Below are positions 45,559-57,624 of a stretch of DNA of 64,000 nucleotides, in pieces (position 1 is the stretch's first letter; every line of letters begins with the position of its first letter). The stretch is from Voacanga thouarsii (lineage: Eukaryota; Streptophyta; Magnoliopsida; Gentianales; Apocynaceae). The notes under the pieces were generated by a model. That model searched no databases, was not told the origin of the DNA, and worked only from the letters and a program-made list of their open reading frames with translations. The translations under genes were made by a program, and so were the position numbers. The stretch is from contig JANUWF010001101.1 in NCBI GenBank assembly GCA_026120185.1, positions 3,720,001 to 3,784,000 on the forward strand, given 5' to 3'.

Positions 45559-45941
45559 AAAAAAAAGAAAAAAAAACATGTGCGTCTCCTTATTTTGCTA
45601 CTTAGAATTTTGCAAATTTGATTCTATGAGTTTTGAAGTGGTTAAACAACTTGACTTGTATGATTCATGTAATCTATGACTTGGCTTGAATGCTAAAATA
45701 ATTTTTTTAGACTAAAGTATAAACTTGTTTAGCTTAATTTTGAGGGTCTTAATATGTTTGATTTAATACATGAGTTTAAAAAGATTTTTCAAGGATTGAG
45801 TGAATGACAAATTTTTATCTAATGTTGGAAAAGAAATTATGACTTTGTTATTGATGAATTTGAGAAGTACTAATTGGTTTTGTATGCTTTGGTTTAAATA
45901 CTTTGCTTAGGGACAAGTAAAGATTCAAATGTGGGGGAATG
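44753..45941 (+). other. 3' untranslated region of element C, right of E
   Basis: It continues the T-rich tail. An internal polypurine-like tract lies at 44871-44890 (AATTTAAGTGTGGAGGAGAG, after GAGGACCGTGTCT). A GA microsatellite is at 45522-45555 beside the tail-block remnant CACTTGAGGCTAG. The terminal tract AAATGTGGGGGAATG abuts the LTR. The 45237-45497 frame is A-rich low complexity. Confidence 0.65.
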
Positions 45942-47712
45942 TGATAGGGCCTAAATTGTCATAAATTTTCCTAGTTATTTGAGTATATTTTGTGACACTT
46001 TTGATATAGTAACTAGTCATATTCTTCCCTATTTGATATTTTACTTACAAAAATATTTTATGTGATTTTATACAAAAATATGTGAATTTAGAGTTGTTTG
46101 GAGAATTTTATAGTGAAGAACCAGCATCAGGCCAAGATCACAGACCTAGCACCGGGCCAAGTCTTGAGACAAAACAAAACGAAGCAGGAAAAAAAGAAAA
46201 ATAGTGAAGTGGAAACAAAAATTGGTAAAAGAAAAGAAATAGCAAGTGAAATCCTAGGGATGATTAATTGAATCCGTAAAAGGCTTTAATAAAGAAGTCG
46301 TGGCTTGGTTCTCGTGGCTCAACAAAAAGACAAAAGAAAAAAGAGAAAAAATGAAACAGACAAAGTGCTAAAGGAAACAAATAAACAAAAGCAACAAAAG
46401 CTAAAAATGAAAAATGAACATCCTTGGGAGGATGCAAGAAAGGAGAATAGCTTGCGATGGCTCGGTGGCTCGTTAGCTCGGCTCAGGCAGCTTCATTGGC
46501 TCAACAGAAGGGAATTCAGCTCAGGTGAGCCAAATTCAAAGGAAATACGCGGCTCATTATTAGCTTGGACAATTTGGAAGCAAGAATATTTCTTCAGTGC
46601 ACAACGACAAAAAGAGTGCCCAATTCCTTATGATTAAGTCGGTGGACATCTTTAATTTGATTTGGAATTCTTTAGGAAATTACTCCTTTTTGATGTAGGA
46701 TTTTTAGGAAATTTGAAGGCTTATAAATTGGCCATTCATGCATGTAATCAAAGTGTGCACATATGGAGAATTAAAAAAATATTTTCGAGTGCACCAATAT
46801 TTTCTCTAGAGAAATAATTCAAGAAGCATTGATTTGAGAAGAGTTTTCATTGGGAATTGAAACGCCTATCTATGAGTATTTTTTCTTTCCTTTGTTTTCT
46901 TTTTCTTGAACGATGATGAGTTTTATTCTTTAATTGTATTTCGATATTATTCTTGGATTTATGATTTTGAATTAATTTAGTTATTTGATCAATTAATTAT
47001 TTGTCTTGGGAATTGATTACTTGTTTTTACTATAAAATTGATTAATTGATTTTTATTCTTAACTTGCATGAAAAAGGGGAAGATAATGGTTTTGATTTAA
47101 TTAATTTTATATTTGTTATCTCTTAACTTGCTTTAAAAAAGAGTTAATTGTCAAGAACTTGAGTAATTAAAGGTTAGTTAATGATTGCTAGAATATGGGT
47201 TCATTGACTAATTTCATACTTTAAATCACCTAGAATATAGAGATTTATATGAGGATTGATTTTAATGCATCTCTTGAGTAAGACTGGTGAGATAGAATAT
47301 ATATATTAAGTTACTTAGAAGATAGGAAATCATGCAATGCAAACGAAGTACGTTTAATTTATTCCTTCATGAGACCAAGATGATAATTGATTGTGATATT
47401 TCTTAAGTGATTCATTTTCATGTTTTCAAAAATACTTGTCTAAATTGTATATTTTTACATCATTAAGTTGTATATATTTTTCTTTATTTTTCTTTATTAT
47501 CTTATCACTTTGTTAGGTCAGTTAAACAATGAATGAAAAGTGATTGAAGTGTACTTGTTCCCTTGAAGAACGATACTCGTTAATTCCCTATACTATGCTT
47601 GCAATGAGTATACTTGCTCGCATATGTAATTTGGGATTAATGTTTTAATTAAAACTTGGCTAGAGATGGATTTAAATTTAATGATTTTTATACACCCAAA
47701 ATTTACGTATTA
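45942..47712 (+). repeat. 3' LTR of element C
   Basis: TGATAGGGCCTAAATTGTC to ATTTACGTATTA, about 1.77 kb. It is longer than its relatives because of extra GC-richer sequence (about 46180-46640) containing GGCTCG/GAGCC repeats. The 13-mer variant is at 46865-46877 and a TATA-like TTATAAATT near 46714. The frame at 46305-46637 is inside U3. It abuts LTR sequence of D, into which C inserted. Confidence 0.8.
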
Positions 47713-47775
47713 CTTAGGCTCCTACCTTATTTTACCCTAATCTTTATTGTTTAGCCAAAAAAATAAAACAATAAT

Positions 47776-48527
47776 CAACCAAAATTCCCTACTTATATTT
47801 TATCACAAAATCAGCATCAATCCTCAAGAAACAAAATGCCACAACATCTACTAAAACATACACATTGTTAATCCAAATTCTCAAGACTTAGCCTATATCA
47901 CACTTAATATACAAGTTTACATAAAACCAAACACAACCGAATAAGTCTTAAACTAAATCCCTATACACCAAAAGAAAAATAATAACAATACTATAATAGT
48001 CAAAATTCAAGAAACTGTACCTCATAGCTTACCCAAAAGTTTCAAAAATTTCTAATTTCAAATTCTTTCAAATGTAAAAAAGTTTTAAATCAGCTCAAAA
48101 TTGTAAGAAACACCAAGAAAATTGCTAAGAACTTGGATAAAGAATATTACCAAAGTACTCCCCCACACTTAAATAGGATAATGTCCTAATTGGCCAAAAA
48201 TTAAGATAATAGAGCATCTGCAAGGGACCAAAAATAATAAAGGAGGTAGAAAGTTAAGCAATACTCCCCAAGTGCAAGTATGCTTCAAAAGATATTAAAA
48301 CTTTGAGGGAAGAATGGAGTTGATTCCAAGAAGATTTTATTCAATCTTGCAAAATAAAACACAAAGAAAAGAACAAAAAAATAATAATAGCAAAATAAAA
48401 GCACAATAAAAATAAAAAACACTAACATAAAATACTAATAAAAATCCTAAGAAAGATAATAAAGATACCAAACCACTCCCCCACACTTAAGATGGAAAAT
48501 ACTCTCCTTATAAGGGCAAAAAGACAC
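47776..48527 (-). other. 3' untranslated region of element D
   Basis: A-rich on the plus strand. It contains two polypurine-like tracts in minus orientation, 48156-48173 (TTTAAGTGTGGGGGAGTA) and 48475-48490 (CTTAAGTGTGGGGGAGT). The second lies just after the ORF. The terminal tract is deleted. Confidence 0.6.
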
Positions 48528-49356
48528 CTAACAACTTAAACAAAACCAAATCCAAAACAAAGATATAGACTCTTTCCGCTCATCATGCTTCCTCATCAAA
48601 CATTTGTAAAAGAAATTAAAGCTTAGAGTAGAAGATAGGCATGTTGAATGTAGAAATACGAAAGGTTTTTGTAAGAAATAAGGTTCATTGAAAAAATTAG
48701 TTGCAATGAATATAAATGCACGACCCTCATTCCATAGCATCTTTTGAGACATACAAATCAACTTACTAATTCAAAGATGCAAATTATGTCTAAAATTTGT
48801 AGAAATATTAGAATAATCAATTATCCTTTCAAAATATTTGCCACAATGAAAATTTCCCTTTAAACGTAGTAATTGAGTTCTTAAAGATGGGATAAAAAAA
48901 AGCCTTACTTTTCAATGCATAGTCTACAAAAACTAAGTTACCCCCCTTTGAAGTGTATGAAGGGTAGAATTTGTCAATATCCTTTAAGGACTTCGTATGA
49001 TGTAGTAATGAAAGATCCAACTCCTTAAGGCATGGTAAACTCAACACATTATTAATGGAATCAATAGGCTTTATGAATCGAGAGGTACCCTATTTTTCTA
49101 TAGTTTTCAATGCCCTGTTGTGGATTTCATCAACCAACTGTACTAGTTCTGTTTGTTTTGAGCTCATTTGTTGTGATGATACTTCATACCGCATAATGGA
49201 TGAATTTTTGTTGGCAATAAAAAAATTTATTGATGCTTCAAGTGACATCTCACAAAAAGCATCAATGTGAACTTGCAAACCTACTAGCGTATCAATATTG
49301 TACCTCCTTTGATTCTATATCCATGGCCCTATACTTCTCCAAGAATAACATGCCAT
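48528..49356 (-). pseudogene. Unrecognised ORF of the D/E/GH subfamily, copy D
   Basis: Starts MACYSW at 49356. After a stop the frame reads LQVHIDAFCEMSLEASINFF and VSSQQMSSKQTELVQLVDEI (49090-49278). A shifted part follows with LSLPCLKELDLSLLHHTKSL, KDIDKFYPSYTSKGGNLVFV (48829-49047), and then ICMSQKML, FIFIATNFFNEPYF and KCLMRKHDERKE before the CLSC end (48528-48761). Broken in several places, but the blocks and their order match E and GH, so an ancestral protein of about 300 residues existed. Confidence 0.55.
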
Positions 49357-49522
49357 GATGATGAGTTTTTTTTTTTTAAACTCACAAAACAAAAGAAAAA
49401 TCCAAGAGATACAAAAATACAAAAATTAAGAAGAAACATACAAACACAAAGAAAAGTTAGTAGTATTTATAGATACTACAATGGCTAAATCAATAAGATT
49501 TGAGTATTTCCTATAGTGCCCA

Positions 49523-49540
49523 TCCCTAACAACGGCACTA
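49523..49540 (-). other. Primer-binding site of element D
   Basis: Minus strand TAGTGCCGTTGTTAGGGA; a tRNA-Asp complement with several transitions, beside the 5' LTR end. Confidence 0.7.
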
Positions 49541-49546
49541 AAAACT

Positions 49547-51044
49547 TGATGATGTTTTTTTAGTGTTAGAAAAATTAACAATAAGGGGCCACAATCAGCC
49601 AAGTTTTAATTAAAATGCTAACCACTAAAATCACACATATGAGCAAGTATACTCATTGTATAGTATAAGGAATAACAAATATAGAATCCACATAAATTTA
49701 GGCTCCTACCTTACTTTACCCTAATTTTTATTGTTTTTCCAAAAAATAGAGAAATAAAATAAAGCACTAACCTAATATACAATAGAAAATCAAGTCATAT
49801 AAGAAAAGTCACAAGAATAATTAAGGAGTGAGAATAAGGAGAAAAGACATGCAAATAGAAAGAAATCCTTGAAGTCATGACAATGATTAACTAGCAATTA
49901 TCACAAATAATTATCATTTTGGCACCATGAAAGAATAAATTAGAATCTCTTCGTTTGCAATCCATGATTCCCTATCTTCTAAGTAACTTAATCAATATAT
50001 TCTATCTTAACAATCTTACTTAAAAGATGCATTGAACTTAGTCTTTAACAAATACCCCTAGGTGATATGAACATGAACTTAGCCAATTGGCATGTTGAGT
50101 TCTTGGTGAAATCAACTCATCTTTGAATTACTTGAGTTCTTATTCTTAACCTTCTTTCGCAATCCAATTAAGACATAACAAATATGAAATCAATTAAATT
50201 GAATCCACTCCTAACTTCGTTTTTCAAGTCCATTAGAAAAGAGAAACATTCAATCAATTCAACAAATAAATCAAATAATCAAATATCATAAATAATAACT
50301 AATTGATGAAAAAGCTAAAATCAATATAAAACCATAACTCTAGAAATATCCTCTAAATATAATTAAAACAATTAAACTTGAATTACCAATAAATTACAAA
50401 GAAGAGAAAAAAAAAACAACCACTCATAGACAAGTAAGTTTTCTTCTTCTTTGTTGAAACCTTGTTGATCAACCTCCTTTCTTTCTCTAAGAATCTCCTT
50501 GATCCTCCGAAATCTTAGTATTTCTCTAGGAGTTTCCTATGGATTTGCAAGTCCCAAAGGTGAAAACTAGTTTAGGGATATTATTCTCTTGTATTTATAG
50601 GAGTTCAGATTGCTAAATAGTGTGTACAAGAGTCCATTTCTATGTTCAATTCAGTTCCCTAAAGTTCTACATTGCAACTTTCAAATTCTGATATTAAGAG
50701 GAATCTCCATCGCCACTAAATAGTCAAGGGTCAGTACCAGTTTACATCGACTAGGCCAGTGCTGGTTCTTCTATGAAAATATAATTTTGCTCTACTTTTT
50801 ATCTGTTTCTCGAATTCTTTCCCGTGCTACGTGGGTGCTAGGCAGCTTCCCTTGAGCAGGCACCGGGTCTATGTTGGAATGCTTCATTTCTGCTCAAATT
50901 TCATCAATTTTTGTATGAAAACATAGAACAACCTTTCCACAAGAAAAATATCAAATAAGAAGGGAATTGGCTAGTTCTTATATCAAAAGTATCATAATAT
51001 GACCTCAAATTACTAGAAAAATATAGGTAAATTAAGCCCTATCA
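49547..51044 (-). repeat. 5' LTR of element D
   Basis: Minus strand TGATAGGGCTTAATTTACC to ACATCATCA, 1498 bases. U3 GC-rich block at 50700-50880, TATA box in CCTATAAATACAAGAG (about 50589-50606), 13-mer at 50422-50434. The right flank is CTAGT. Confidence 0.88.
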
Positions 51045-51814
51045 CTAGTCAACCATGCAAGTTAAATATGTTGATTATGCATAAAAAACTCAATACAATA
51101 ACTAAGTAAAGGAAACAATCAAAATATTAATTATCTTAGCTATCCAACTATTCTTTCTCAACTATGTTAACTAAACACAAGAGAAATTAACACAATTGAT
51201 AAAAGAAGAAATTTGGAATTACATAAGTACTCAAAAGACAATCTTAGAACATAAAAGATAGAATCTTTGTTCAACAATCTGAAGGCACCAAAATCAATAC
51301 TCAAAATATAACCTAAACACAAAATAGAATATTTATTTGTATTGAATATAAAAATATAAAAAAATAAAATATAATCAGAAACAAGAAATAAATAAGAGAA
51401 AATTTGAATGATAAAACTCAGTAAACTTCCAATCTTAAGTTCTTCCTGCCTTCGGACTCTTTCCTCTTCTAACAGCCTTCCTTTGCTCAAAAGAAAGAAA
51501 GAATTACAATATATGATAAGTTGGTAAAGTGTGTTGAAGGATCTCCTGAATTTGGACATTCTTCACCTTTATGTATAGTCCTTAAACCATCATGGATTAA
51601 ATTTGAGAAGTTTAAACTGCCTTTGGATCAGTTTAGGGCTTGCTAAAATCGTTTAGATGTGTTGCACGGTCTGTATGTATGGCCATGCACTTATCCAGTG
51701 CATAGTTTCTATCCAAAAAACTCTCGATAGTGGCAAAGAAACTAGCACGACCAAGCACCTGGTCATGCTCCATGCACGGGCACATGCACGACTGTGCATA
51801 TGGTAGAGCATCAA
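51045..51814. other. Unassigned LTR-like or spacer DNA between D and F
   Basis: AT-rich with a GC-richer end (51660-51805) containing repeated and inverted CATGCAC(G) motifs (for example CCATGCACGGGCACATGCACG). Such GTGCATGG-rich segments resemble U3 regions of other Athila-type LTRs, but no LTR ends were found. The minus-strand frame 51167-51559 is low complexity and not supported as a gene. Confidence 0.35.
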
Positions 51815-53237
51815 TAATGCGTAAAATTTGGGTATATAAAAATCATACAATTTTGTATCAATTCCCAATCAAGTTTAAATTAAAACATTAATCCCAAATT
51901 ACACACATGAGCAAGAGCACTCACTATTAAGCATAGTATAGGAATTAACGAATATCGATTCTCGAAGAATAAATGCATACTAGTAACTTTTCACTCATTG
52001 TTAACCTATCAACTATAGAGTGATCAAGAAATAAAAATCAAGATAAAAACAAAATATATATAGAACTCTTGGAGAGAAAAACATGTAATTAAATAATTAC
52101 TTTCAAGAACATGACATGAACTATCTAACACTTATCACAATCAATCATAGTCTTGGCATCATGAAGGAATAAAGATTGAAACCATTTCTTTCCCAATCTG
52201 TGGAATCACTATCTTTTGATTAAATTAGTAGATTTTTCAATCAAACCAACATAACCAAAGAAATACATTAAACTCATTTCTCATGAATATCCCTATAGTC
52301 TAGGCAATATAAACATGAAATTAGCCAATGACCCTATACTTTAGGAAAAATTAACTAACTTTTGATTATTTAGATTCAATTATCAACCTTATTTCCCAAT
52401 ACAGTTAAGATAATATTTATATGGAATTAATCAAATTGAACTCAATCTAACTTTATTTCCCAAGTCTATTAGATATATATTCAACCTCACCAATCTATCA
52501 AATAAAATCAAGTAATCAAATACCAAGAACAATAACTAATTGATCAAAGATTAAATAAATTACAATATCATGAATCCAAAAATAATATATCATTATAATC
52601 AAAACATTAATCTTATCATTGTTCAAAGGAAAAGAAAAGAAAAGTCTTAAAAAGAACTCATAGATAAGCATTCTTCTTCCTCCTTTGAGGACCTTTTTAA
52701 ATCAATACTCCTCAGAGAGATGAATTCCCCTTCAATGAATAACTTTAGCTTTTTCTCCTTTGGATTCATATGTTAATCTTCACTTTGTCTTGGTTAAATA
52801 GGCTTCTTAGTTGCTAAAATTCAACCTTCACAAGCCCTAGGTCGAGTATAAGTCGGGAACAAATTAACCTCTTTGGCAATTTTCAATTTGACTTGAAAAA
52901 GGATATTGAACCGCCTTACCAGAGTAGGGCCAGTGTCGAGTCACTTTATCTGGATCGGTGCCAGTCTAACTCTAGAATTATCCTGGTTTGAGTTCTATTA
53001 GCTCTGTTTTTCTAGAACCGAGCTACAACCAGTTAAACCATTTAGAGCAAGCGTCGAGCCAAGTCTGGAAAACTCTAATTTTACTTAAAACCCATCTAAT
53101 TCCTATACAAATTCACCATGAACAATTTTCAAAAGCAAAATATCAAATAGGAAGATAAATGACTAGTTATTAAACAAAAAGCATCACAAAACATCCTCAA
53201 ATAACTAGAAAAATATAGACAAAATTATGCCCTATCA
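51815..53237 (-). repeat. 3' LTR of element F
   Basis: Minus strand TGATAGGGCATAATTTTGTC to TTTACGCATTA, 1423 bases. It is of the B/C type (TATATACCCAAATTTTACGC end). U3 GC block at 52915-53070, variant 13-mer at 52656-52668. Confidence 0.85.
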
Positions 53238-54669
53238 CATTCTCCCACACTTAAGCTTTGCTTGTCCTCAAGCAAACAAGAGTTAATTATTAAGAAAATA
53301 GCTTATGAAAATTCAAAACAATTCATCAAAATCATACTTAATTAAATTAATCCATAATAAAGCACTAACCTTTTTCCAACCTTAAACACAAACTTGTCAT
53401 CCATTCACCCATTTCAAAACCTTGTAAAATCATGTATTAAACCAAATAATCCTAAAGCTATTACAGTTAAGTTAAATAAGCTCATATTAAGTACAAGAAA
53501 GTTATTCCATCGCCTAAGCAAAAACATAGATAACCATGAATTATACAAATCTAGCTATTTAACCAATTCAAGCATCATAAACTCAAATTTGCACAACTCA
53601 CTAGTAGAATAAGAAAACACTCCACTTTTCTATTTTTTAATGACTTAGGGAATCGATAGCCTCAAGCAAATGGATTTCTTTTCACATACCATATTGGCCC
53701 CCTTACAGTCATTATCACTCTTTTTTCAACATTTTTGTCAAAATTTTCTCTCTTTTTTTTTCTTTTACTCTTCTATCTTCTTGCTTTCAAGATAGATTTA
53801 AGAGAGTGCACCGAACAATACTATATTAATCCCCTTTTTCAGCAAAAGGTCTTCAAAAATTAAAAATAAGAGCATTTTACCTTATCATTTTTCCACAATT
53901 TTTCCACTCCTTGTTCTCTATTTTTTCACATTCCTTATTCTCAACTCAAAGCTAAACGAATTCTAAATCCACAAAATAAGAATTAGTCAACAACCTTTCT
54001 CATATTTCATCATATTATCCACATTCTGACTCAAAGAGTAAAATAAACTCAAATACGAAATATAACAAAAGTTAACTTAAATTCTCAAGACTTAGCAAAA
54101 TCTAACTTAATACAAAAGTTTACTTTTTATAAAAAAATACAACCACAATAATTGACAAATCCAAATTAAAAGTTTAATAAAATATCATAACTCCATTCTT
54201 AGACAAATTTGCGAAAATTTAAGCCCAAAAACCACTTTTGATGCAAATTCTAAAAAAAAAAAATCAAAAAAATTTATCAAAAAGAAATCAATAATAAAAA
54301 CAACAAAGAAAGTATTGACTTGAATCCCTTACCCATACTTAAATTGAATATTGTCTATCCCCAATGGCCTAGAATCTCACAAGAGAAAGTATCCAGGGGA
54401 CTAAAAATAAAAGAGAAAGAAAGACAAGACAAAGAAATACTTTCTATAGCTATGTATTGATGAAAATCATGTTGAATTTATCACAAAAAATTTTTTCTTG
54501 AACAAGTATTGAGTCAATCCTAACAAAGAAACAAAACAAAAAGCATAAAACTAGAATAAAAAATGAAACTAAAATAAAACAACTAAAAGAAAACTAAACT
54601 AAGAAAGTCAATAAAATCAAAAGAAAAATAAACCAAAAACAAAACTAAAAGAAAGTAAAAAGAGTAGAA
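53238..54669 (-). other. 3' untranslated region of element F
   Basis: The terminal polypurine tract is AAGTGTGGGAGAATG (53238-53254). An internal copy lies at about 54331-54347. The shared tail block is at about 53640-53712. No coding sequence; the 53394-53612 frame is not supported. Confidence 0.65.
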
Positions 54670-55884
54670 AATATGAGACATCCTCCATATAATCATCATC
54701 ATCATCAGTAGCAACAATAACTCCACTAGTGGATGCACCTCCACCTGACATAGGAAACTGATGTATCCAGGTAGTCAATCTCTGCTCATGAGCATCCTAC
54801 CTCTAATGCAGATCAGCTATGGAATCACGCAGCTAGAGAAGAATATTCATTTGCTACTCTCTGGGTCCTCATCTCAGCCTCGTCCCCAGCACTCGGTTGT
54901 GGTCTCGAATTACTCGCACATGCTCGGGGCTGTAATGGCTGCTGCTGCTGCTACTCCTCCTCCTCCTCAATAAGGGGTACCTCATTCGGCCTAGGATGCT
55001 AGACCTGAAAAGGTCTCATCCATCACCTCTCCCTCTCATGATATCTATACCCACACTGGACCAATGTATGTTCTGTCACTACATCTCGGTTCATGATAGT
55101 CTCAGTAAGCTCTCATTCACAGCTCACTCCAAAGGCCTGTAGGATACGCATGATGATTAAGGGAAAGACAAAGGCCTTGGAGGAAAAGTGAAAGTAGACA
55201 ACCTCCCTCATGAACTAGATAATAAATGGGATAAGAAGGATAGGCTCACTATGAATCATCTTACAAAGAATGAAAAGATCGATCACTCTCGACTCATTGA
55301 AACTATTCGCCTTAGGCACTATATTGAAATAGAAGATATACACTAAGGCTCATAGTTGGGGCCTCAAGATCATCATTAGAATAGTAGCCCACCTATCCCA
55401 CAAGATCCCTCTTATACACTCCTAGGGTAGTACGAGCGTTAGTCACACTCCAGGAAGCTTTAGAAATAATCCTCTGATTATGATGATTCGTAGCTATCCA
55501 TAGACCATCATTAGATATACTCAAAATAATGGCTAGTCCAAGCCTATCAAGCTCTATAGGTACCCCCTTAACCATTGTAGAAATGGTCTCCAAGTTGTTT
55601 TTCTTCTTACCCTGCATATTGGCATAAAACTCCTTAACCATCACAGGATAGTAAGTATCCTAAAGTCTAATAATAGGCTCCCATCCCAAGAGACTAAACA
55701 TAGTAGAAAGCTAAAGTGTATTGTCTAGGGATAGTTTGAAAGTCTTTTCTACCAAATGATTTTATTGTTCATGTGGGTTTGGTATCAAATCTGACAGGTA
55801 GGCTCAAATTATTGGGTAGGATATGTAGGAAAGGGCTTGAATGATGTAATAGAAGAAGACGAAGTCCTGGCCCTCTTAGCCTAT
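54670..55884 (-). pseudogene. ORF2 of element F, main part, broken
   Basis: It continues the ORF2 that starts at 63071. In order on the minus strand: AKRARTSSSSITSFKPFPTY, then VKEFYANMQGKKKNNLETIS, VKGVPIELDRLGLAIILSI (55393-55644). Decayed middle sequence corresponds to 35450-35900 of B, then an acidic DDDDDYMEDVS end near 54690. Stops and shifts occur throughout. Orientation and order match ORF2 of A and B. Function unknown. Confidence 0.7.
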
Positions 55885-57366
55885 TGATGTGTGTTTTTTA
55901 GTATAGAAAAAATTATCAACAATGTCCACAATAATTCAAGCTTTAATTAAAATCCTAATCACTAAAACCACACATACTGGCAAGTACACCCATTATATAG
56001 TATAGGGAATAGCAATTATTGAATCCACAGGAACTTAAGCTCCCACTTTACTTTACCAAAATCTTTATTGTTTAGCTAATAGAATAAATATATATATGTA
56101 AATGATCTACTAACCTAATACACTAGAGAAAATCAAGTCACATAAGAAAAGTTATAAGAATAATCAAGGAATGAGAATAAGGAGAAAAGACATGTAAAAA
56201 GATAGAAATCCTTGAATACACATTAATAATTGACTCGTAATTTTCTCAATTAATTATTATCTTGGTCTCATGAAGAAATAAATTAGAACTACTTCGTTTG
56301 CAATCCATGATTTCCCATCTTCTAAGTAACTTAATGGATATATTCTATTTCCCAGTCTTACTCAAAAGATGTATTAAATTCAATCCTTATATAAACACTA
56401 TAATCTAGGTGATTTAAAGTATGAAATTAGCTAATGAATCTATATTCTAGCACTCATCAACCAATCTTTAATTACTTAGTCTTTACCCTTAACCTTTTTT
56501 TCAGCAAGTTAAGAATAACTAGCATTGAATTAATTAATTAGTCATTCTATCCTAACATCGTTTTGCAAGTTAATTTGAAGAAAACTAATCAATCCAACAA
56601 GATATTATGCTCAAGTAATCAAATACCAAGAATAGCAATAAATTGATCAAAGAGCCAAAACCAATACAAAATCATGAATCCAAAAGAAGATCATCTAAAG
56701 ACAATTAAAACATTAATCTCAAATTGTTAATAAATTATAAAGAAGAGAAAAAGAAACCACTCATAGACAAGTAAGCCTTCTTCTTCTTCCTTGAAACCAT
56801 CTTGAAGAACCTCCTTTCCTTCTCCAAGAATCTTTTTGATCCTCCTAAATCTTAGTGTTTCTCTAGGAGTTTTCAAAAGATATTACATTGAAGAATTGAA
56901 AATTATAAAAACTCATTTGTATAATATTATTCTCTTGTATTTATAGGAGTTTTAATTACCAAAAAGTGCCTACAAGAGTCCTTTCCCGTGGTTGAAAAAG
57001 TTCCCAAAAGCATCAAATTGAAATTGCCAAAATCTGCTTGGAAAAGGAAAACCCGCCGACATTGTACAACATAGACTGGCACCAGCTGTCCTATGAAAAG
57101 CTAGCACTTGTTGCACTCTGCTTACCCTACGTCACTCTAATTTTTTCTTAATTTTCACTCCTATCTAGACTAGGGCTAGTGCCTGCCATGCACTGCAACG
57201 GCGACGACTTTTTCATCATTTCCCCATTTTTCTGCAATGAAATGCCAAAACACATTTCCAACGGTAAAATATCAAATATGAAGGAATATATCTAGTTATT
57301 GTACAAAATGTATAAAAAAAGAATAGCAAATAATTAGGAAAATATAGGTGAATTTAACCCCTATCA
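55885..57366 (-). repeat. 3' LTR of element GH
   Basis: Minus strand TGATAGGGGTTAAATTCACC to CACACATCA. TATA box in CCTATAAATACAAGAG (about 56931-56948), 13-mer at 56759-56771, U3 GC block at 57040-57210. Confidence 0.9.
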
Positions 57367-57624
57367 ATTCCCCCACACTTAAACTTTGCTTGTTCTCAAG
57401 CAAACAGGAATTAAAGCACTAAGCATTTAGAACAAAACAAAACAATTTAATAAATCTTTCCTTAAAAAATCCATCTATAATGAAGACATAACTTTCTTCC
57501 AACCTTAAACATAAACTTGTCATTCATTTAACCCATTTAAAACCTTGCAAACTTATGTATTAAATCAAATAATTCCAATGCCATCAAAGTTAAGTTAAAC
57601 AAGCTCATATCCAGTGCAAGAAAA
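57367..57624 (-). other. Terminal polypurine tract and tail of GH, left of the solo LTR
   Basis: TTTAAGTGTGGGGGAAT (57367-57383) abuts the 3' LTR. The rest is non-coding tail, ending with GAAAA, the left copy of the solo LTR's target. Confidence 0.75.

Larger units (their letters stand above)
47713..51044 (-). mobile_element. Element D: Athila-like, 3' LTR mostly lost
   Basis: Minus-strand element with a 5' LTR, primer-binding site, ORF and polypurine tracts. Its 3' LTR survives only as about 60-80 bases (CTTAGGCTCCTACC... near 47713-47775), fused to interior tail sequence and cut by element C. Confidence 0.75.

Noticed and set aside
46305..46637. Open frame of 110 codons, Lys-rich
   Set aside because: It lies in U3 of the 3' LTR of C and is absent as an open frame from related LTRs.
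51167..51559. Minus-strand frame of 130 codons resembling a membrane protein
   Set aside because: Hydrophobicity follows from A/T-rich codons; no family resemblance, no promoter, and the segment looks repeat-derived.
54761..54973. Plus-strand frame with a run of Ala and Pro
   Set aside because: Antisense shadow of ORF2 of F.
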